From assembly GCF_021209385.1 (NCBI RefSeq), contig NZ_JAJOIL010000009.1, positions 1 to 64,000 of the forward strand: a stretch of 64,000 nt of DNA. Direction: 5' to 3'. A program made the translations under genes and the position numbers. This DNA is from Seleniivibrio sp. Lineage in GTDB: Bacteria; Chrysiogenota; Deferribacteres; Deferribacterales; Geovibrionaceae. The notes below the pieces were generated by a model. It did not search any database, was not told the DNA's origin, and worked only from the letters and a program-made list of their open reading frames with translations. Positions 1 through 8,552 of the stretch are shown here, in pieces (position 1 is the stretch's first letter; the number at the start of each line of letters is the position of its first letter).

Positions 1-69
1 CCGTGATAAATGATGAAAATCAGCTTTCGGCTGCGATATAAACCGGAAAAAGAAATAACAAGATACAAA

Positions 70-107
70 AACAAAAAACGCCGCACTTCTCACGAAATAC
101 GGCGTTT
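70..107 (-). terminator. Rho-independent terminator after the DUF4405 gene
   Basis: Stem AACGCCG (77-83) pairs with CGGCGTT (100-106). Read on the minus strand the hairpin is followed by a T-rich tract (complement of 61-76). It lies downstream of the minus-strand gene ending at 143. Confidence 0.7.
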
Positions 108-118
108 GTCATCAGTCT

Positions 119-145
119 GAGGCGACCTTACGGTCGCCTTTTTTA
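119..145 (+). terminator. Hairpin with T-run, oriented for plus-strand transcription
   Basis: Stem GGCGACC (121-127) pairs with GGTCGCC (132-138) around a 4-base loop and is followed by TTTTTT. It would stop plus-strand transcripts entering from the left edge. No gene can be recognised in bases 1-60. Confidence 0.6.
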
Positions 146-403
146 TTTCTTTGAAAACATATAGCTTTTAAGCGCCCCCCAGTTCAGATAAATATGAAAC
201 AGTGTGATCAATGCCATCAGTATTGAGCCGTATTCATGCGTTCTTTTCAGAACAAGTCCGAAACTGATGGTTCTGACTGCCGCTTCCACTTCGCGGGGTT
301 TTGGACCGCCGTGGGGCATTAAAAAGATAACCAACCCTGTCACGGCAGATAAGGCGAACAGGGCAAAAGTAATAATGGAAATAGTGTTTCTGTATTTTCG
401 CAT
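143..403 (-). CDS. DUF4405-type small integral membrane protein
   Basis: An 86-residue protein with two predicted membrane segments. Histidines sit at the ends of the helices (RTHEYGS and LFHIYLNW), as in DUF4405 proteins, which resemble small cytochrome b-like membrane proteins. The function is not established; haem binding is only a possibility. The start at 403 is chosen because GGAGG lies 5-10 bases upstream (complement of 406-414), while upstream in-frame codons lack such a site. It is separated from proC by about 120 bases and ends at a strong terminator, so it may be its own transcription unit. Confidence 0.65.
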   Translation of the reverse strand: MRKYRNTISIITFALFALSAVTGLVIFLMPHGGPKPREVEAAVRTISFGLVLKRTHEYGSILMALITLFHIYLNWGALKSYMFSKK

Positions 404-493
404 ATTTCCCCTCCACGGGATAATATGCAAACAGGGTGCCATCTTATTTATGCTTATTTAACAGCTATTTAAATTATGGTATATATGCTTATA

Positions 494-511
494 TTTCACA
501 CATGAGTGAAA
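494..511. promoter_or_regulatory. Inverted repeat upstream of the DUF4405 gene
   Basis: TTTCAC (494-499) and GTGAAA (506-511) form a symmetrical site in the 122-base gap between proC and the DUF4405 gene. It could be an operator or the remnant of a proC terminator. It has no T-run on the minus strand, so a protein-binding site is slightly favoured. Confidence 0.25.
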
Positions 512-525
512 TTTTTGCACACTTT

Positions 526-1338
526 TTATTTACGTTTGCCAAGCTCTCTGGATTTTTCAGCGGCGGCTTCCACAGCGTTCATAACTGTTGCCCTCATAGC
601 GCCTTTTTCAAGTTCGTGCAGACCGCAGATAGTTGTTCCGCCGGGTGAAGTAACACCGTCTTTAAGCTCTCCGGGGTGCTTTTTGGTTTCAATGACCATC
701 TTAGCTGCACCCATTACGGTCTGTGCGGCAAGAAGAGTTGCATCGGCACGCATAAGTCCCATTTTTACACCGGCATCGCTGAGTGCCTCAATGAACTGAT
801 AAACATATGCGGGGCCGCTGCCTGAAAGTCCTGTAACGGCATCTATTTTTGATTCTTCAACTATTATGCAGCTTCCTACCGCATCCAGCATGGACTTAAC
901 AGTGGCAAGATCGTTATCGGTTGCCGCTTTACCGCCGCATATAGCCGCCGCACCGCTGAGAACCAGAGCCGGAGTGTTAGGCATAACGCGCACGATACGG
1001 GTATCCTCGCCAAGAAAACTTTCTATATACTCGGTGGTTATCCCCGCTGCGATGGAAACGATGAGCTTATCGCGCACCCTGCCCTTAAGCTGACGAAGGA
1101 CAACGGATATTATCTGCGGTTTAACAGCGAGAACTATTATATCTGCAAAATCGGCAACTTTTTTGTTGTCTTTGGCTACGCCGTCAATTCCGTATACAGT
1201 GCGGATGACCTCCAGTCTGTCAACGCTGGAATCACTGACTGCAAATTCCGTTTTAAGATCTGATGCAAGAAGCCCTTTTATCATAGCCTCCGCCATGTTT
1301 CCGGCTCCGATAAAACCTATTTTCAGAGTTTCAGTCAT
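526..1338 (-). CDS. proC: Pyrroline-5-carboxylate reductase
   Basis: Catalyses the NAD(P)H-dependent last step of proline synthesis (pyrroline-5-carboxylate to proline) in the cytoplasm. The 270-residue protein has the N-terminal dinucleotide-binding motif GFIGAGNMA (residues 8-16), the MPNTPALV segment, and the C-terminal P5CR signature around TGLSGSGPAYVYQF. Length is normal for the family. The ATG at 1338 is preferred over an upstream TTG because AGGAG precedes it. It overlaps the preceding hydrolase gene by ATGA, indicating translational coupling and an operon that includes the genes back to about 6.5 kb. Confidence 0.95.
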   Translation of the reverse strand: MTETLKIGFIGAGNMAEAMIKGLLASDLKTEFAVSDSSVDRLEVIRTVYGIDGVAKDNKKVADFADIIVLAVKPQIISVVLRQLKGRVRDKLIVSIAAGITTEYIESFLGEDTRIVRVMPNTPALVLSGAAAICGGKAATDNDLATVKSMLDAVGSCIIVEESKIDAVTGLSGSGPAYVYQFIEALSDAGVKMGLMRADATLLAAQTVMGAAKMVIETKKHPGELKDGVTSPGGTTICGLHELEKGAMRATVMNAVEAAAEKSRELGKRK

Positions 1339-2171
1339 TTTTCGCTCCTGTCTTTCAGCCAAACGGCAATATTTGCAAACATCTCATCTCTATGCTGATT
1401 CAGGTGGGATGTCAATATATGAGTTTGCCCGTCTTTATTTGGAAATTCAACATACAATTTATCTTTTGATCCGGCACGCAAGAAAAAGTTCTTCGTCGCT
1501 CTTGCACTGACTATCATGTCTCCTGGAAACTGAAAACCAAGAAGAGGTATTCTGAAATCAGCTGTTAACTCGGCAACATATCCTGTGAAACGGTAAAGTT
1601 CTGCAACGCCTTTCATCGGCCAGTTGTGGTAAAATATATCCGAATACTGCATGTCAAAACCTATCTTCGGCATAACAGGTATAAATTTACTGATTACTGG
1701 CGTCAGAAAAGTCATCGGAGACTTTATTTTTATGCACGGAGCAAGCAGTATGGCTCCGTCAAGCCTGTTCAGATGTGCCGTCATAAGGGATACAAGCCCG
1801 CCCATGGATGAGCCGGCGATAAATACCTTTCTGCAGTTTTTCCTGAGTATGAACAATCCGTATTTAACCGAATCGTACCAGTCTTCGTATGTGGTCATAT
1901 TGAGGTAGTGATAATCCGATGCGTGTCCGGCGAGACGCACGTTATATGTGCTGAATCCCTGACCGGTCAGATATTCTTCCAGCGGCTGCATCTCCAGCGG
2001 GCTTGAAGTAAACCCGTGAACAAGAAGAACTCCGATATCCCCTCTCTTCTCAAAACTGGGATAATTGGCTTTCAGGGCAACGTTTTCTGATTCTGCGCGT
2101 TTAAAATCCAGATCGTGCAGTTCAATATCTTCGACCTCCGAAAGGTCTTTAAAAGGTTTCAGTTCAATCAT
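1335..2171 (-). CDS. Alpha/beta hydrolase, carboxylesterase-like
   Basis: A 278-residue serine hydrolase. The oxyanion motif HGFTSSP (52-58), the nucleophile elbow GSSMGG with Ser122, an acid candidate Asp218 (PGDMI) and a histidine near 251 give the expected triad. The pattern resembles carboxylesterase/monoacylglycerol lipase-type enzymes; the substrate is unknown. No signal peptide, so probably cytoplasmic. It abuts the MBL-fold gene upstream (stop and start share base 2171) and overlaps proC, so it is translated from a polycistronic message. Confidence 0.8.
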   Translation of the reverse strand: MIELKPFKDLSEVEDIELHDLDFKRAESENVALKANYPSFEKRGDIGVLLVHGFTSSPLEMQPLEEYLTGQGFSTYNVRLAGHASDYHYLNMTTYEDWYDSVKYGLFILRKNCRKVFIAGSSMGGLVSLMTAHLNRLDGAILLAPCIKIKSPMTFLTPVISKFIPVMPKIGFDMQYSDIFYHNWPMKGVAELYRFTGYVAELTADFRIPLLGFQFPGDMIVSARATKNFFLRAGSKDKLYVEFPNKDGQTHILTSHLNQHRDEMFANIAVWLKDRSEK

Positions 2172-3157
2172 CAGTATATACTGCCATCCATATCGCTGTA
2201 GAGTCTGTCAAAGAATTCTTTTCTGTTCTGATCATATCTGGGCGCAAAATGGAAAAACCGTACTTTTTCCGCGCCGCTCTCTCTGAAAATCTTCTTTGAA
2301 AGGGTCATGGTGAGGTGTTTTTTAATATCTGCGTGTTCGGCATCCTCTTCCAGAAAAACACACTCTATAAGCAGAACGGATGTGTCTTTCGCAAGAGCGA
2401 CAGCTTTTTCGTAATTCTCTTCGCTGGGTGCAATATCAGTTATAAAAGTGACGGATTTCGGCTTAACATGTTCAATGAACCTGTCTTTAGCCTCTCTTAT
2501 GGTCATTCTGACCGTACCATCCTTGCTTTCCGCCTCAATTTCACCTTCCAGCTGATCGGCAAGCACCCTTCTTTTCAGTTCTCCTATCCATCTGCCGGAT
2601 AAAAAACCGTCATCCAGAGCATCTTTTTTGACTGCGACCATCTCCCTTTCCGTAACCCTGTAGCCGACGGACGGCACCCGATGGTCGAAAATATCAAAAT
2701 CCAGCCGGAAACCGTCACCAAGAATAATATCATCATGCTTAACTGAGCCTTTGACCATTTCAAAGCCGTCAGCGGCAGAGAAAACAGCGGTTTCGTACTC
2801 TTTCTTCTCAGAATTAAGCTCTACGACCTCATAGCTGACCGGATAGCTCTTTATCAGGTTCCATGTGTATGCGTCTATCTTTCCGCGAACGTTCTTTATT
2901 ATGCCCTGCGGACCGAAAACGCGAAAACGTTTGCCGGAAAGAAGTGTTCCGCGGAGGATTCTGTCGAACCCGTAGAAATGGTCTATATGTGTGTGGCTTA
3001 TGAATATTTCAGATATTGCAAGAACTTCGGAATTTGTCAGTCCGCCGAGCTTACCGCAATCAAAAAGAAAACCTTCCGTCTTGTATACGTTGCGAACAAA
3101 AAATGACGTATCCTCGAAAGGCGAATTAACCTGTTTTATATCAAAATTATGCTTCAT
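2171..3157 (-). CDS. MBL-fold metallohydrolase, RNase Z-like
   Basis: A 328-residue metallo-beta-lactamase-fold protein with the metal-binding motif HTHIDH (55-60) and N-terminal strands resembling ribonuclease Z/ElaC. It is longer than bacterial RNase Z and diverges after the first half, so tRNA 3' processing is possible but not shown. The start is ambiguous: a TTG at 3172 is also in frame, but neither has a strong ribosome site; the ATG at 3157 is used. It overlaps the upstream gene by 11 bases. Confidence 0.7.
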   Translation of the reverse strand: MKHNFDIKQVNSPFEDTSFFVRNVYKTEGFLFDCGKLGGLTNSEVLAISEIFISHTHIDHFYGFDRILRGTLLSGKRFRVFGPQGIIKNVRGKIDAYTWNLIKSYPVSYEVVELNSEKKEYETAVFSAADGFEMVKGSVKHDDIILGDGFRLDFDIFDHRVPSVGYRVTEREMVAVKKDALDDGFLSGRWIGELKRRVLADQLEGEIEAESKDGTVRMTIREAKDRFIEHVKPKSVTFITDIAPSEENYEKAVALAKDTSVLLIECVFLEEDAEHADIKKHLTMTLSKKIFRESGAEKVRFFHFAPRYDQNRKEFFDRLYSDMDGSIY

Positions 3158-4691
3158 TAATGATGAATCCAAGTATTTTTACAGCATTATCTTCAGCTCT
3201 GCCAGTGGTCTCTATCTCAAAATCTGCGCCAATGTCCTGCGCAGTCTTTTTCTGGCTCTCATATATCTCAATACGCCCGTCGGTGACGCATATTCTGTTC
3301 TTGCGTTTTTCCAGTCGGGACATTATCTCATCTTCCGATGCGAAAAACCGTATTTTCAGAAAATCTCCATTATATGAGAGTTTTATTCTGTCCAGATATT
3401 CCGTTTTGCTGAAACTGCCGTCGATAACACTCATGCGTCCGAGTTTTCTGCTGGATTCAGCCATCATGCCAAGTTCTTCATAGAGTTTCAGGGAGTTCTC
3501 TTTGGAATAGATATCAACACCGAAATCAACGTGAACCTTGCTTTCCGGGTCAATACCGTGCATAACTTTGCGCACTACGTCTGTGTTTATATGCCTGACA
3601 GGGAAAATCTCACTGAAAACTTTTGCATTCCTCGTTTTACCGGACGCCATAAGCCCATAAAATATAAAGCTTTTTGTCTCGAACATATTTGCCGCGTAAA
3701 GAGCCGCCATGTTCATAAGCTTGGTAACGTCGTCTTTACTCTTTTTATAATGTTCCCAGTTTTCGTCCTTTGAACTGAGCAGGAAACATGTCACTTTTGC
3801 GCGGACATATGCTCTGTAGCAGCGATAAAAATTCAGCAGTTTTCTTGAGTCTTCATCATTGTAAACTTTGAAAAAACCTTCAAGAAGTCCGTCTGAAAAT
3901 TCAGTTTTTCCCATTTGGTCAACTTCCATGCTGAGGAACCCTATTTCCGACATAACGTCATTGAATCTGAATCGCTGGTTGAATTCGATGCAGTCGATAA
4001 GACCAAAGTCATCTCCGTCCATATAGATATGCTCAAGGCGCAAATCACCATGTCCGTCAACAACATAACCGTCTTTGAGTCTGCGGTCGAAAAGTTCCTT
4101 GTTCTCGTCCAGAAATTTCATGGTCTGCTTTTTTATGAAATCAAACTGGGAGCCGTTTATAAGATTACCTTTGTAACCTTCTGTCTGTGCAAAGTTTTCT
4201 TCACAGTTGAAGCGAACAATGTCATAACTGCCGTTAGCTTCCGCCGCATACGGGTCTGTTTTTATATTTTTAAAAAGTTTTGCGATATTCTCGCCTATTT
4301 TAACCGCATCTTCGGTACCAACCTCGCCGTTTGCGACTTTTGCGGAAAGAAACGCGTTGTCATTGATACGTTTCATCTTAACACAGTAGTCTATGGTGAG
4401 AAGCGAGCTATCATATTTAACAAGGTCGAATGATTTCTCTTTGCGGACTATTTTCAGAACATCCAGATAGATATCTTTACAAAAGCGTTCGTTCAGCTCT
4501 TTTTCCAATATACACATGGCTTTGCGCTTCTTTTTAGAGCTGAAATCAAGGAAGCCGAAATCCACCGACTTTTTAACTTTATAAACGTAATCGTCTTTCA
4601 GAAACACATAGGAAATGTGAGTTTCCACAATCCTGTCCGGTTTGATAAGCTCTTTCATAACAGTTACTACCGGAGTTTCGGTGATTTCCAT
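3147..4691 (-). CDS. Bifunctional phosphotransferase-like/ATP-binding protein
   Basis: A 514-residue two-domain protein. The N-terminal two thirds has an aminoglycoside-phosphotransferase/kinase fold with the catalytic-loop motif HGDLRLEH (214-221) and a DCIEFN metal-binding segment near 233. The C-terminal third is a P-loop domain with Walker A GLMASGKT (346-353), like small-molecule kinases. This fusion is a known but uncharacterised family; the name does not imply antibiotic resistance. The ATG directly follows the stop of the nfo gene, and GGGGGAAATAG upstream is the ribosome site. Confidence 0.75.
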   Translation of the reverse strand: MEITETPVVTVMKELIKPDRIVETHISYVFLKDDYVYKVKKSVDFGFLDFSSKKKRKAMCILEKELNERFCKDIYLDVLKIVRKEKSFDLVKYDSSLLTIDYCVKMKRINDNAFLSAKVANGEVGTEDAVKIGENIAKLFKNIKTDPYAAEANGSYDIVRFNCEENFAQTEGYKGNLINGSQFDFIKKQTMKFLDENKELFDRRLKDGYVVDGHGDLRLEHIYMDGDDFGLIDCIEFNQRFRFNDVMSEIGFLSMEVDQMGKTEFSDGLLEGFFKVYNDEDSRKLLNFYRCYRAYVRAKVTCFLLSSKDENWEHYKKSKDDVTKLMNMAALYAANMFETKSFIFYGLMASGKTRNAKVFSEIFPVRHINTDVVRKVMHGIDPESKVHVDFGVDIYSKENSLKLYEELGMMAESSRKLGRMSVIDGSFSKTEYLDRIKLSYNGDFLKIRFFASEDEIMSRLEKRKNRICVTDGRIEIYESQKKTAQDIGADFEIETTGRAEDNAVKILGFIINEA

Positions 4692-5516
4692 CTATTTCCC
4701 CCTGTATGATTTCAGTTTTTTTATTTCATCTTTATAATCTTCTTCAACTGGTGTTTCCAGTATGCCCAGAACATCGTTAAATCTATTGTCATTAACAACT
4801 TTTTTGAAAAATTCTTCACCGATTTCGCCGTCGGCGATAAGCTCGTGTCTATCCAGTCTGGAACCGAGCGGTTTTTTGCTGTCGTTAAGGTGAAACACCT
4901 TTATCTTATCCCCGAAAACACGGAAAAATTCATCAAAAACTTCGTCGTATGCACCGACTATATCATAACCGGCGGCAAAAATGTGGCAAGAATCGAGACA
5001 AACGCCTATTTTATCGCCGTGTCTGCATTTTTCTATTATACGCGCGATTTCATCAATTCTGTGACCGAGGCAGGTACCCATTCCGGAAGTGGTCTCAAGC
5101 AGTGTCATAACGGAAAATCCGCCCTCATCGTAGGCTCTGTCCAGAAACTCTGCCACGCTTTCGATACCTGCGTCCACGCCTGCATTCATATGTGCCCCCG
5201 GGTGTATAACATGAAAAGGCACGGTGAGTCTGTCGCATCTTGAAAGCTCATCTTTAAAAGATATCAGAGATTTGGATGCGGTTTCCGGATTAATGGCGGC
5301 AGGGTTTATAAGATATGAGGCATGTGAGCAGACCTTCAGTCCGCTTTCAGCAAGCGCAGCAGAAAAAGCAAGAGCATCGTCATCCGCAAGCGGTTTGCCC
5401 TCCCACCTGTTCTTGTTCTTTACAAAAATCTGAAGGCACTCACAGCCGTCTGCAAGTGCCCTTTCAATACTTTTATCTATTGAACCTGTTATTGATTTAT
5501 GTGCGCCAATAAGCAT
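4692..5516 (-). CDS. nfo: Deoxyribonuclease IV (apurinic/apyrimidinic endonuclease)
   Basis: Endonuclease IV cuts DNA 5' of abasic sites in base-excision repair using three zinc ions. The 274-residue TIM-barrel protein begins LIGAHKSITGSI and carries the family metal-ligand segments CSHASYLIN, FHVIHPGAH, LLETTSG, CLDSCHIFAAGYD, FHLNDSK and DRHELIADGEIG. Length is normal. It lies 3 bases downstream of fbp and immediately upstream of the phosphotransferase-like gene in one operon. Confidence 0.93.
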   Translation of the reverse strand: MLIGAHKSITGSIDKSIERALADGCECLQIFVKNKNRWEGKPLADDDALAFSAALAESGLKVCSHASYLINPAAINPETASKSLISFKDELSRCDRLTVPFHVIHPGAHMNAGVDAGIESVAEFLDRAYDEGGFSVMTLLETTSGMGTCLGHRIDEIARIIEKCRHGDKIGVCLDSCHIFAAGYDIVGAYDEVFDEFFRVFGDKIKVFHLNDSKKPLGSRLDRHELIADGEIGEEFFKKVVNDNRFNDVLGILETPVEEDYKDEIKKLKSYRGK

Positions 5517-5519
5517 GTT

Positions 5520-6521
5520 CTATTTGAGTTCGCCCCTCTGATATTTCAGATAGGTCTCAACTTCATACTTGGAACCGATAACAAGCGGCTCTTTCTGGTG
5601 AAGGGCGTCAGGAACAATATCCAGAATATCCTGAACACCGTTTGTTGCTCTTCCTCCAGCATTTTCAATGATATACGCCAGCGGAGCGCACTCGTATAGC
5701 AAACGCAGTTTACCGCGTTTATTCTTCTCGTCAGCAGGATAAAGGAAAACTCCGCCTTTAAGCAGGTTTCTGTGGAAATCCGCAACAAGAGAGCCTATGT
5801 ATCTTGCCGTATATGTTCTTTCGTGGTGATTTTTGATATGTTCGATATAGTTTCTGGTGGGTTCATCCCATTGGTGATAATTAGCTTCGTTAATGCTGTA
5901 TATCTTTCCACATTCAGGGATTTTCATATTGGGGTGGCTGAGTATATATTCGCCTATGCTGGGATCAAGTGTAAAGCCGTGTACTCCGTTCCCTGCGGAA
6001 TACACCATCATCGTGGAAGAGCCGTATATCACATATCCTGCGGCGACCATCTTGCGTCCCGGCTGCATAAAGCTTTTACAGCATGGAGTATCTGTTTCGC
6101 CGTCCTGTCTTTTATAGATGCCGAATATTGTTCCGATGCTGATGTTGACGTCGATGTTGCTGGAGCCGTCCAGCGGGTCGAATACCGCGAGATATTTACC
6201 TTTAGGATATTCTTTCGGAACCTGAATGACCTCATCGTTCTCTTCGGAAGCCATAGCACAAAGTTTCCCGAGGTGATCCATCGCCTCTATCATCTTTCTG
6301 TCAGCATAAACATCAAGTTTCTGCTGTTCTTCACCGTGAACGTTGATAGACTGTGCTTTCCCGATGATATTTACTATACCCGCCTTGTTCACCTCGCGAC
6401 CAATTATCTTAGAGGCAAAAGCGATTGATTCAATAAGCATGGTAAAGTCGCCGGTAGCTTCGGGAAACGCCCTCTGCTCCTCGATAAGGAATCTGTTAAG
6501 ATTCGTAACACCCTTTTCCAT
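5520..6521 (-). CDS. fbp: Fructose-1,6-bisphosphatase, class I
   Basis: Hydrolyses fructose-1,6-bisphosphate to fructose-6-phosphate in gluconeogenesis. The 333-residue protein has the metal/phosphate motif FDPLDGSSNIDVNISIGTIF, the segment ASEENDEV, and the C-terminal GGRATNG loop of class I enzymes. Full length. It is the first gene of a minus-strand operon (fbp-nfo-kinase/ATPase-MBL-hydrolase-proC) with very short or overlapping junctions. GAGGGTATT precedes the ATG. Confidence 0.95.
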   Translation of the reverse strand: MEKGVTNLNRFLIEEQRAFPEATGDFTMLIESIAFASKIIGREVNKAGIVNIIGKAQSINVHGEEQQKLDVYADRKMIEAMDHLGKLCAMASEENDEVIQVPKEYPKGKYLAVFDPLDGSSNIDVNISIGTIFGIYKRQDGETDTPCCKSFMQPGRKMVAAGYVIYGSSTMMVYSAGNGVHGFTLDPSIGEYILSHPNMKIPECGKIYSINEANYHQWDEPTRNYIEHIKNHHERTYTARYIGSLVADFHRNLLKGGVFLYPADEKNKRGKLRLLYECAPLAYIIENAGGRATNGVQDILDIVPDALHQKEPLVIGSKYEVETYLKYQRGELK

Positions 6522-6632
6522 AATACCCTCTTATATTTGCATACCTGTTATTTGTGTTATATGTGAAGCACTTATTAAGTGTAACCATTCGTTCTGAAAA
6601 TGTAAAGAAAATAACAAGTATTAATTTTTTCT

Positions 6633-6651
6633 ATAGGCAAAACATGCCTAT
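6633..6651 (-). other. Hairpin just after recO
   Basis: ATAGGCA (6633-6639) pairs with TGCCTAT (6645-6651) in the 130-base gap between recO and fbp. No T-run follows on the minus strand, so it may protect the 3' end or be a weak terminator. The rest of the gap is AT-rich and should contain the fbp promoter. Confidence 0.35.
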
Positions 6652-7353
6652 TTATATAATATCCATAATGGTTTTAAGGCTTTTCAGAGGTCTTTCAAAC
6701 ACATGTCCGGCATAAGCACCAAGAGCCGCAAGCACCTGTATCTCCTGTTTCCTGTTGATTGTTAATGCTTTATATAGAGGAGCGTTGCCGAAACATCGGA
6801 TTATGTATGCCGATTCCCTGTCGCAGAAACTGTCAAGATCGAGCTCTTTGGCACATGTCGGGCAGTACATTCCGTTTGATGCAACAGTAAAAATATCCTC
6901 TTCCGAAGAGCAGTTTGCACAGTTTTCTGTATCATACATAAGCCCTGCGCGCCGGAACATAAAATATATTATATAAGGCGTTATCTTTCTGTAGTTTACG
7001 TCGTCAATTTTAAGCATCAGATCAAACAAAAGGTCGTCAGGCATATCCACCTGATAAAGCCCGTCCAGTATCTCGAAAACTAGATGCAGTCTAAGGATTA
7101 TTTCGTGATTATTCAGATACTTATAGAATTCCGTATCCGGCTCGAACGAATAGAATCTGCTGAGGTCACTGTCTTTTCTGCCGATGTCGAGCAGTCCGGG
7201 GATAAATGTCATTACCCCGCCCTTTTTCGTATAGGCTTTCGGTACAAAAAGCTTCACTTTGCCGAAATCCCTTGAGAACGCCATGGCTATGGCGGAACTG
7301 TCGGAATATTTTACAAGACGGTATATGATGGCGCCGGTTTTCTCTCTGCTCAT
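6652..7353 (-). CDS. recO: DNA repair protein RecO
   Basis: RecO loads RecA onto SSB-coated single-stranded DNA with RecR in the RecFOR pathway. The 233-residue protein has the N-terminal OB-fold start (GAIIYRLVKYSDSSAIAMAFS) and a zinc-binding set of cysteines (CANC near residue 140 and CPTC near 160), followed by the helical C-terminal domain. Length is typical. It lies downstream of corA on the same strand with a 48-base gap. Confidence 0.9.
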   Translation of the reverse strand: MSREKTGAIIYRLVKYSDSSAIAMAFSRDFGKVKLFVPKAYTKKGGVMTFIPGLLDIGRKDSDLSRFYSFEPDTEFYKYLNNHEIILRLHLVFEILDGLYQVDMPDDLLFDLMLKIDDVNYRKITPYIIYFMFRRAGLMYDTENCANCSSEEDIFTVASNGMYCPTCAKELDLDSFCDRESAYIIRCFGNAPLYKALTINRKQEIQVLAALGAYAGHVFERPLKSLKTIMDII

Positions 7354-7401
7354 GCAGATACATTACTCCAAAACGACAGAAAGCAAAGAGCTAATTTACG
7401 G

Positions 7402-8364
7402 TTACAGCCATCTTTTCTTACGAAAAATAAGCACAGGCAGAATAGCTGAAACTATCATGAATACCCAGGAAAGCCCGTAACCGTATCTCAGTCCGAGTTC
7501 GGGAAAATGCTTGAAGTTCATGCCGTAAATGCTCGCGACCAGCGTGGGCGGCAGGAAGATAACGTTCACCACTGTAAATATCTTAATAACCTTGTTCTGC
7601 TCAATGTTTACGAAACCGAGAACTATGTTCTGGATGTAATCCATACGGTCGAAATTGTACTTAGCGTAATCTATAAGGGAGTTAACGTCTTTGATCATGA
7701 TGCGGAAATTGTTCTTTATTATTTCCGCCAGTTTATGTGATTTCAGAAGTGCAGAAATTATGCGCTGTTTATCAATGAGGCTGTCTCTGATGTTGGTATT
7801 AAGGTTTTCGTAGTGGTAGATATAGTCCAGTATGTCTTCGTTGTCGATATCATTTGCCGACAGTTTCTTACGCAGACCGGATATGTTGCGGGAAAGACCT
7901 TCGATGATATCCGCATCAAGGTCAATTCTGGTTTCAAAGATATAGCTTAAGATGTATGAGCCGTCGCGGAAAATGCTGGGGCTTGAAACAAGTTTTTTAA
8001 CGCACTCGTTAAAGACTTTTAGCTCTCTGTATCTCATTGTTACAAGAAGATTATTCTGCAAGATAAATGTTACAGTCTCGTTATAGACCGCTTCGCCGTC
8101 AACTATCAGGAAATAACTGTTGATGGTGATATCCTTATCGGATTCCCAGAAACGGGAGCTTATCTCAATCTCTTCAGTTTCCTGCTTAGAGGGAAATTCT
8201 ATCTCAAATGACTTCGCTATAGTGTTTATGTCGTCGATGGAAGGGCTTATCATATCAATCCAGAGGACATCGACATCGCTTTCAAGCTCTTCCATATTCT
8301 CAAGATATTCGGAAAGTTCAAAAATTTTCAGACGGGAGTTGATGTTAGTATAAATCTTAACCAT
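7402..8364 (-). CDS. corA: CorA-family magnesium/cobalt transporter
   Basis: A 320-residue inner-membrane divalent cation channel. It has a long cytoplasmic N-terminal domain and two C-terminal membrane helices (about 262-280 and 298-314). The signature YGMNF (GMN at 281-283) sits at the end of the first helix, and the C-terminus is basic (RKKRWL), as in CorA. The ATG at 8364 is preceded by AAAGGAG at good spacing. A 188-base leader separates it from era. Confidence 0.92.
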   Translation of the reverse strand: MVKIYTNINSRLKIFELSEYLENMEELESDVDVLWIDMISPSIDDINTIAKSFEIEFPSKQETEEIEISSRFWESDKDITINSYFLIVDGEAVYNETVTFILQNNLLVTMRYRELKVFNECVKKLVSSPSIFRDGSYILSYIFETRIDLDADIIEGLSRNISGLRKKLSANDIDNEDILDYIYHYENLNTNIRDSLIDKQRIISALLKSHKLAEIIKNNFRIMIKDVNSLIDYAKYNFDRMDYIQNIVLGFVNIEQNKVIKIFTVVNVIFLPPTLVASIYGMNFKHFPELGLRYGYGLSWVFMIVSAILPVLIFRKKRWL

Positions 8365-8552
8365 GGCATTTCTCCTTTCATAGCGCTGATAAACAAAGTT
8401 TTTCTGAAACGGTTCAATCCGTTCAGCGCGATCGGGAGTCGGAGGGTTGATCCATCTCTGTGAAATACTGTCTCTGCACGCGCATCTGCGGATGCTTCAC
8501 AGCGCTTATCCCAATATGTCTGTTCTTGGTTTTCGCAGAGATTCCTGTCATA
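8365..8552 (-). other. Structured 188-base gap/leader between era and corA
   Basis: On the minus strand the segment contains small hairpins (GCATC-CGCA-GATGC and AACGG-ATTGAA-CCGTT) before the corA ribosome site. A magnesium-responsive leader would be attractive upstream of corA, but I do not recognise the M-box consensus here. It may simply hold the corA promoter. Confidence 0.3.

Noticed and set aside
3147-4691. Aminoglycoside phosphotransferase-like domain as antibiotic resistance
   Set aside because: The HGDLRLEH motif is shared by many kinase-like enzymes, and the protein is a conserved chromosomal fusion with a P-loop domain inside a housekeeping operon.
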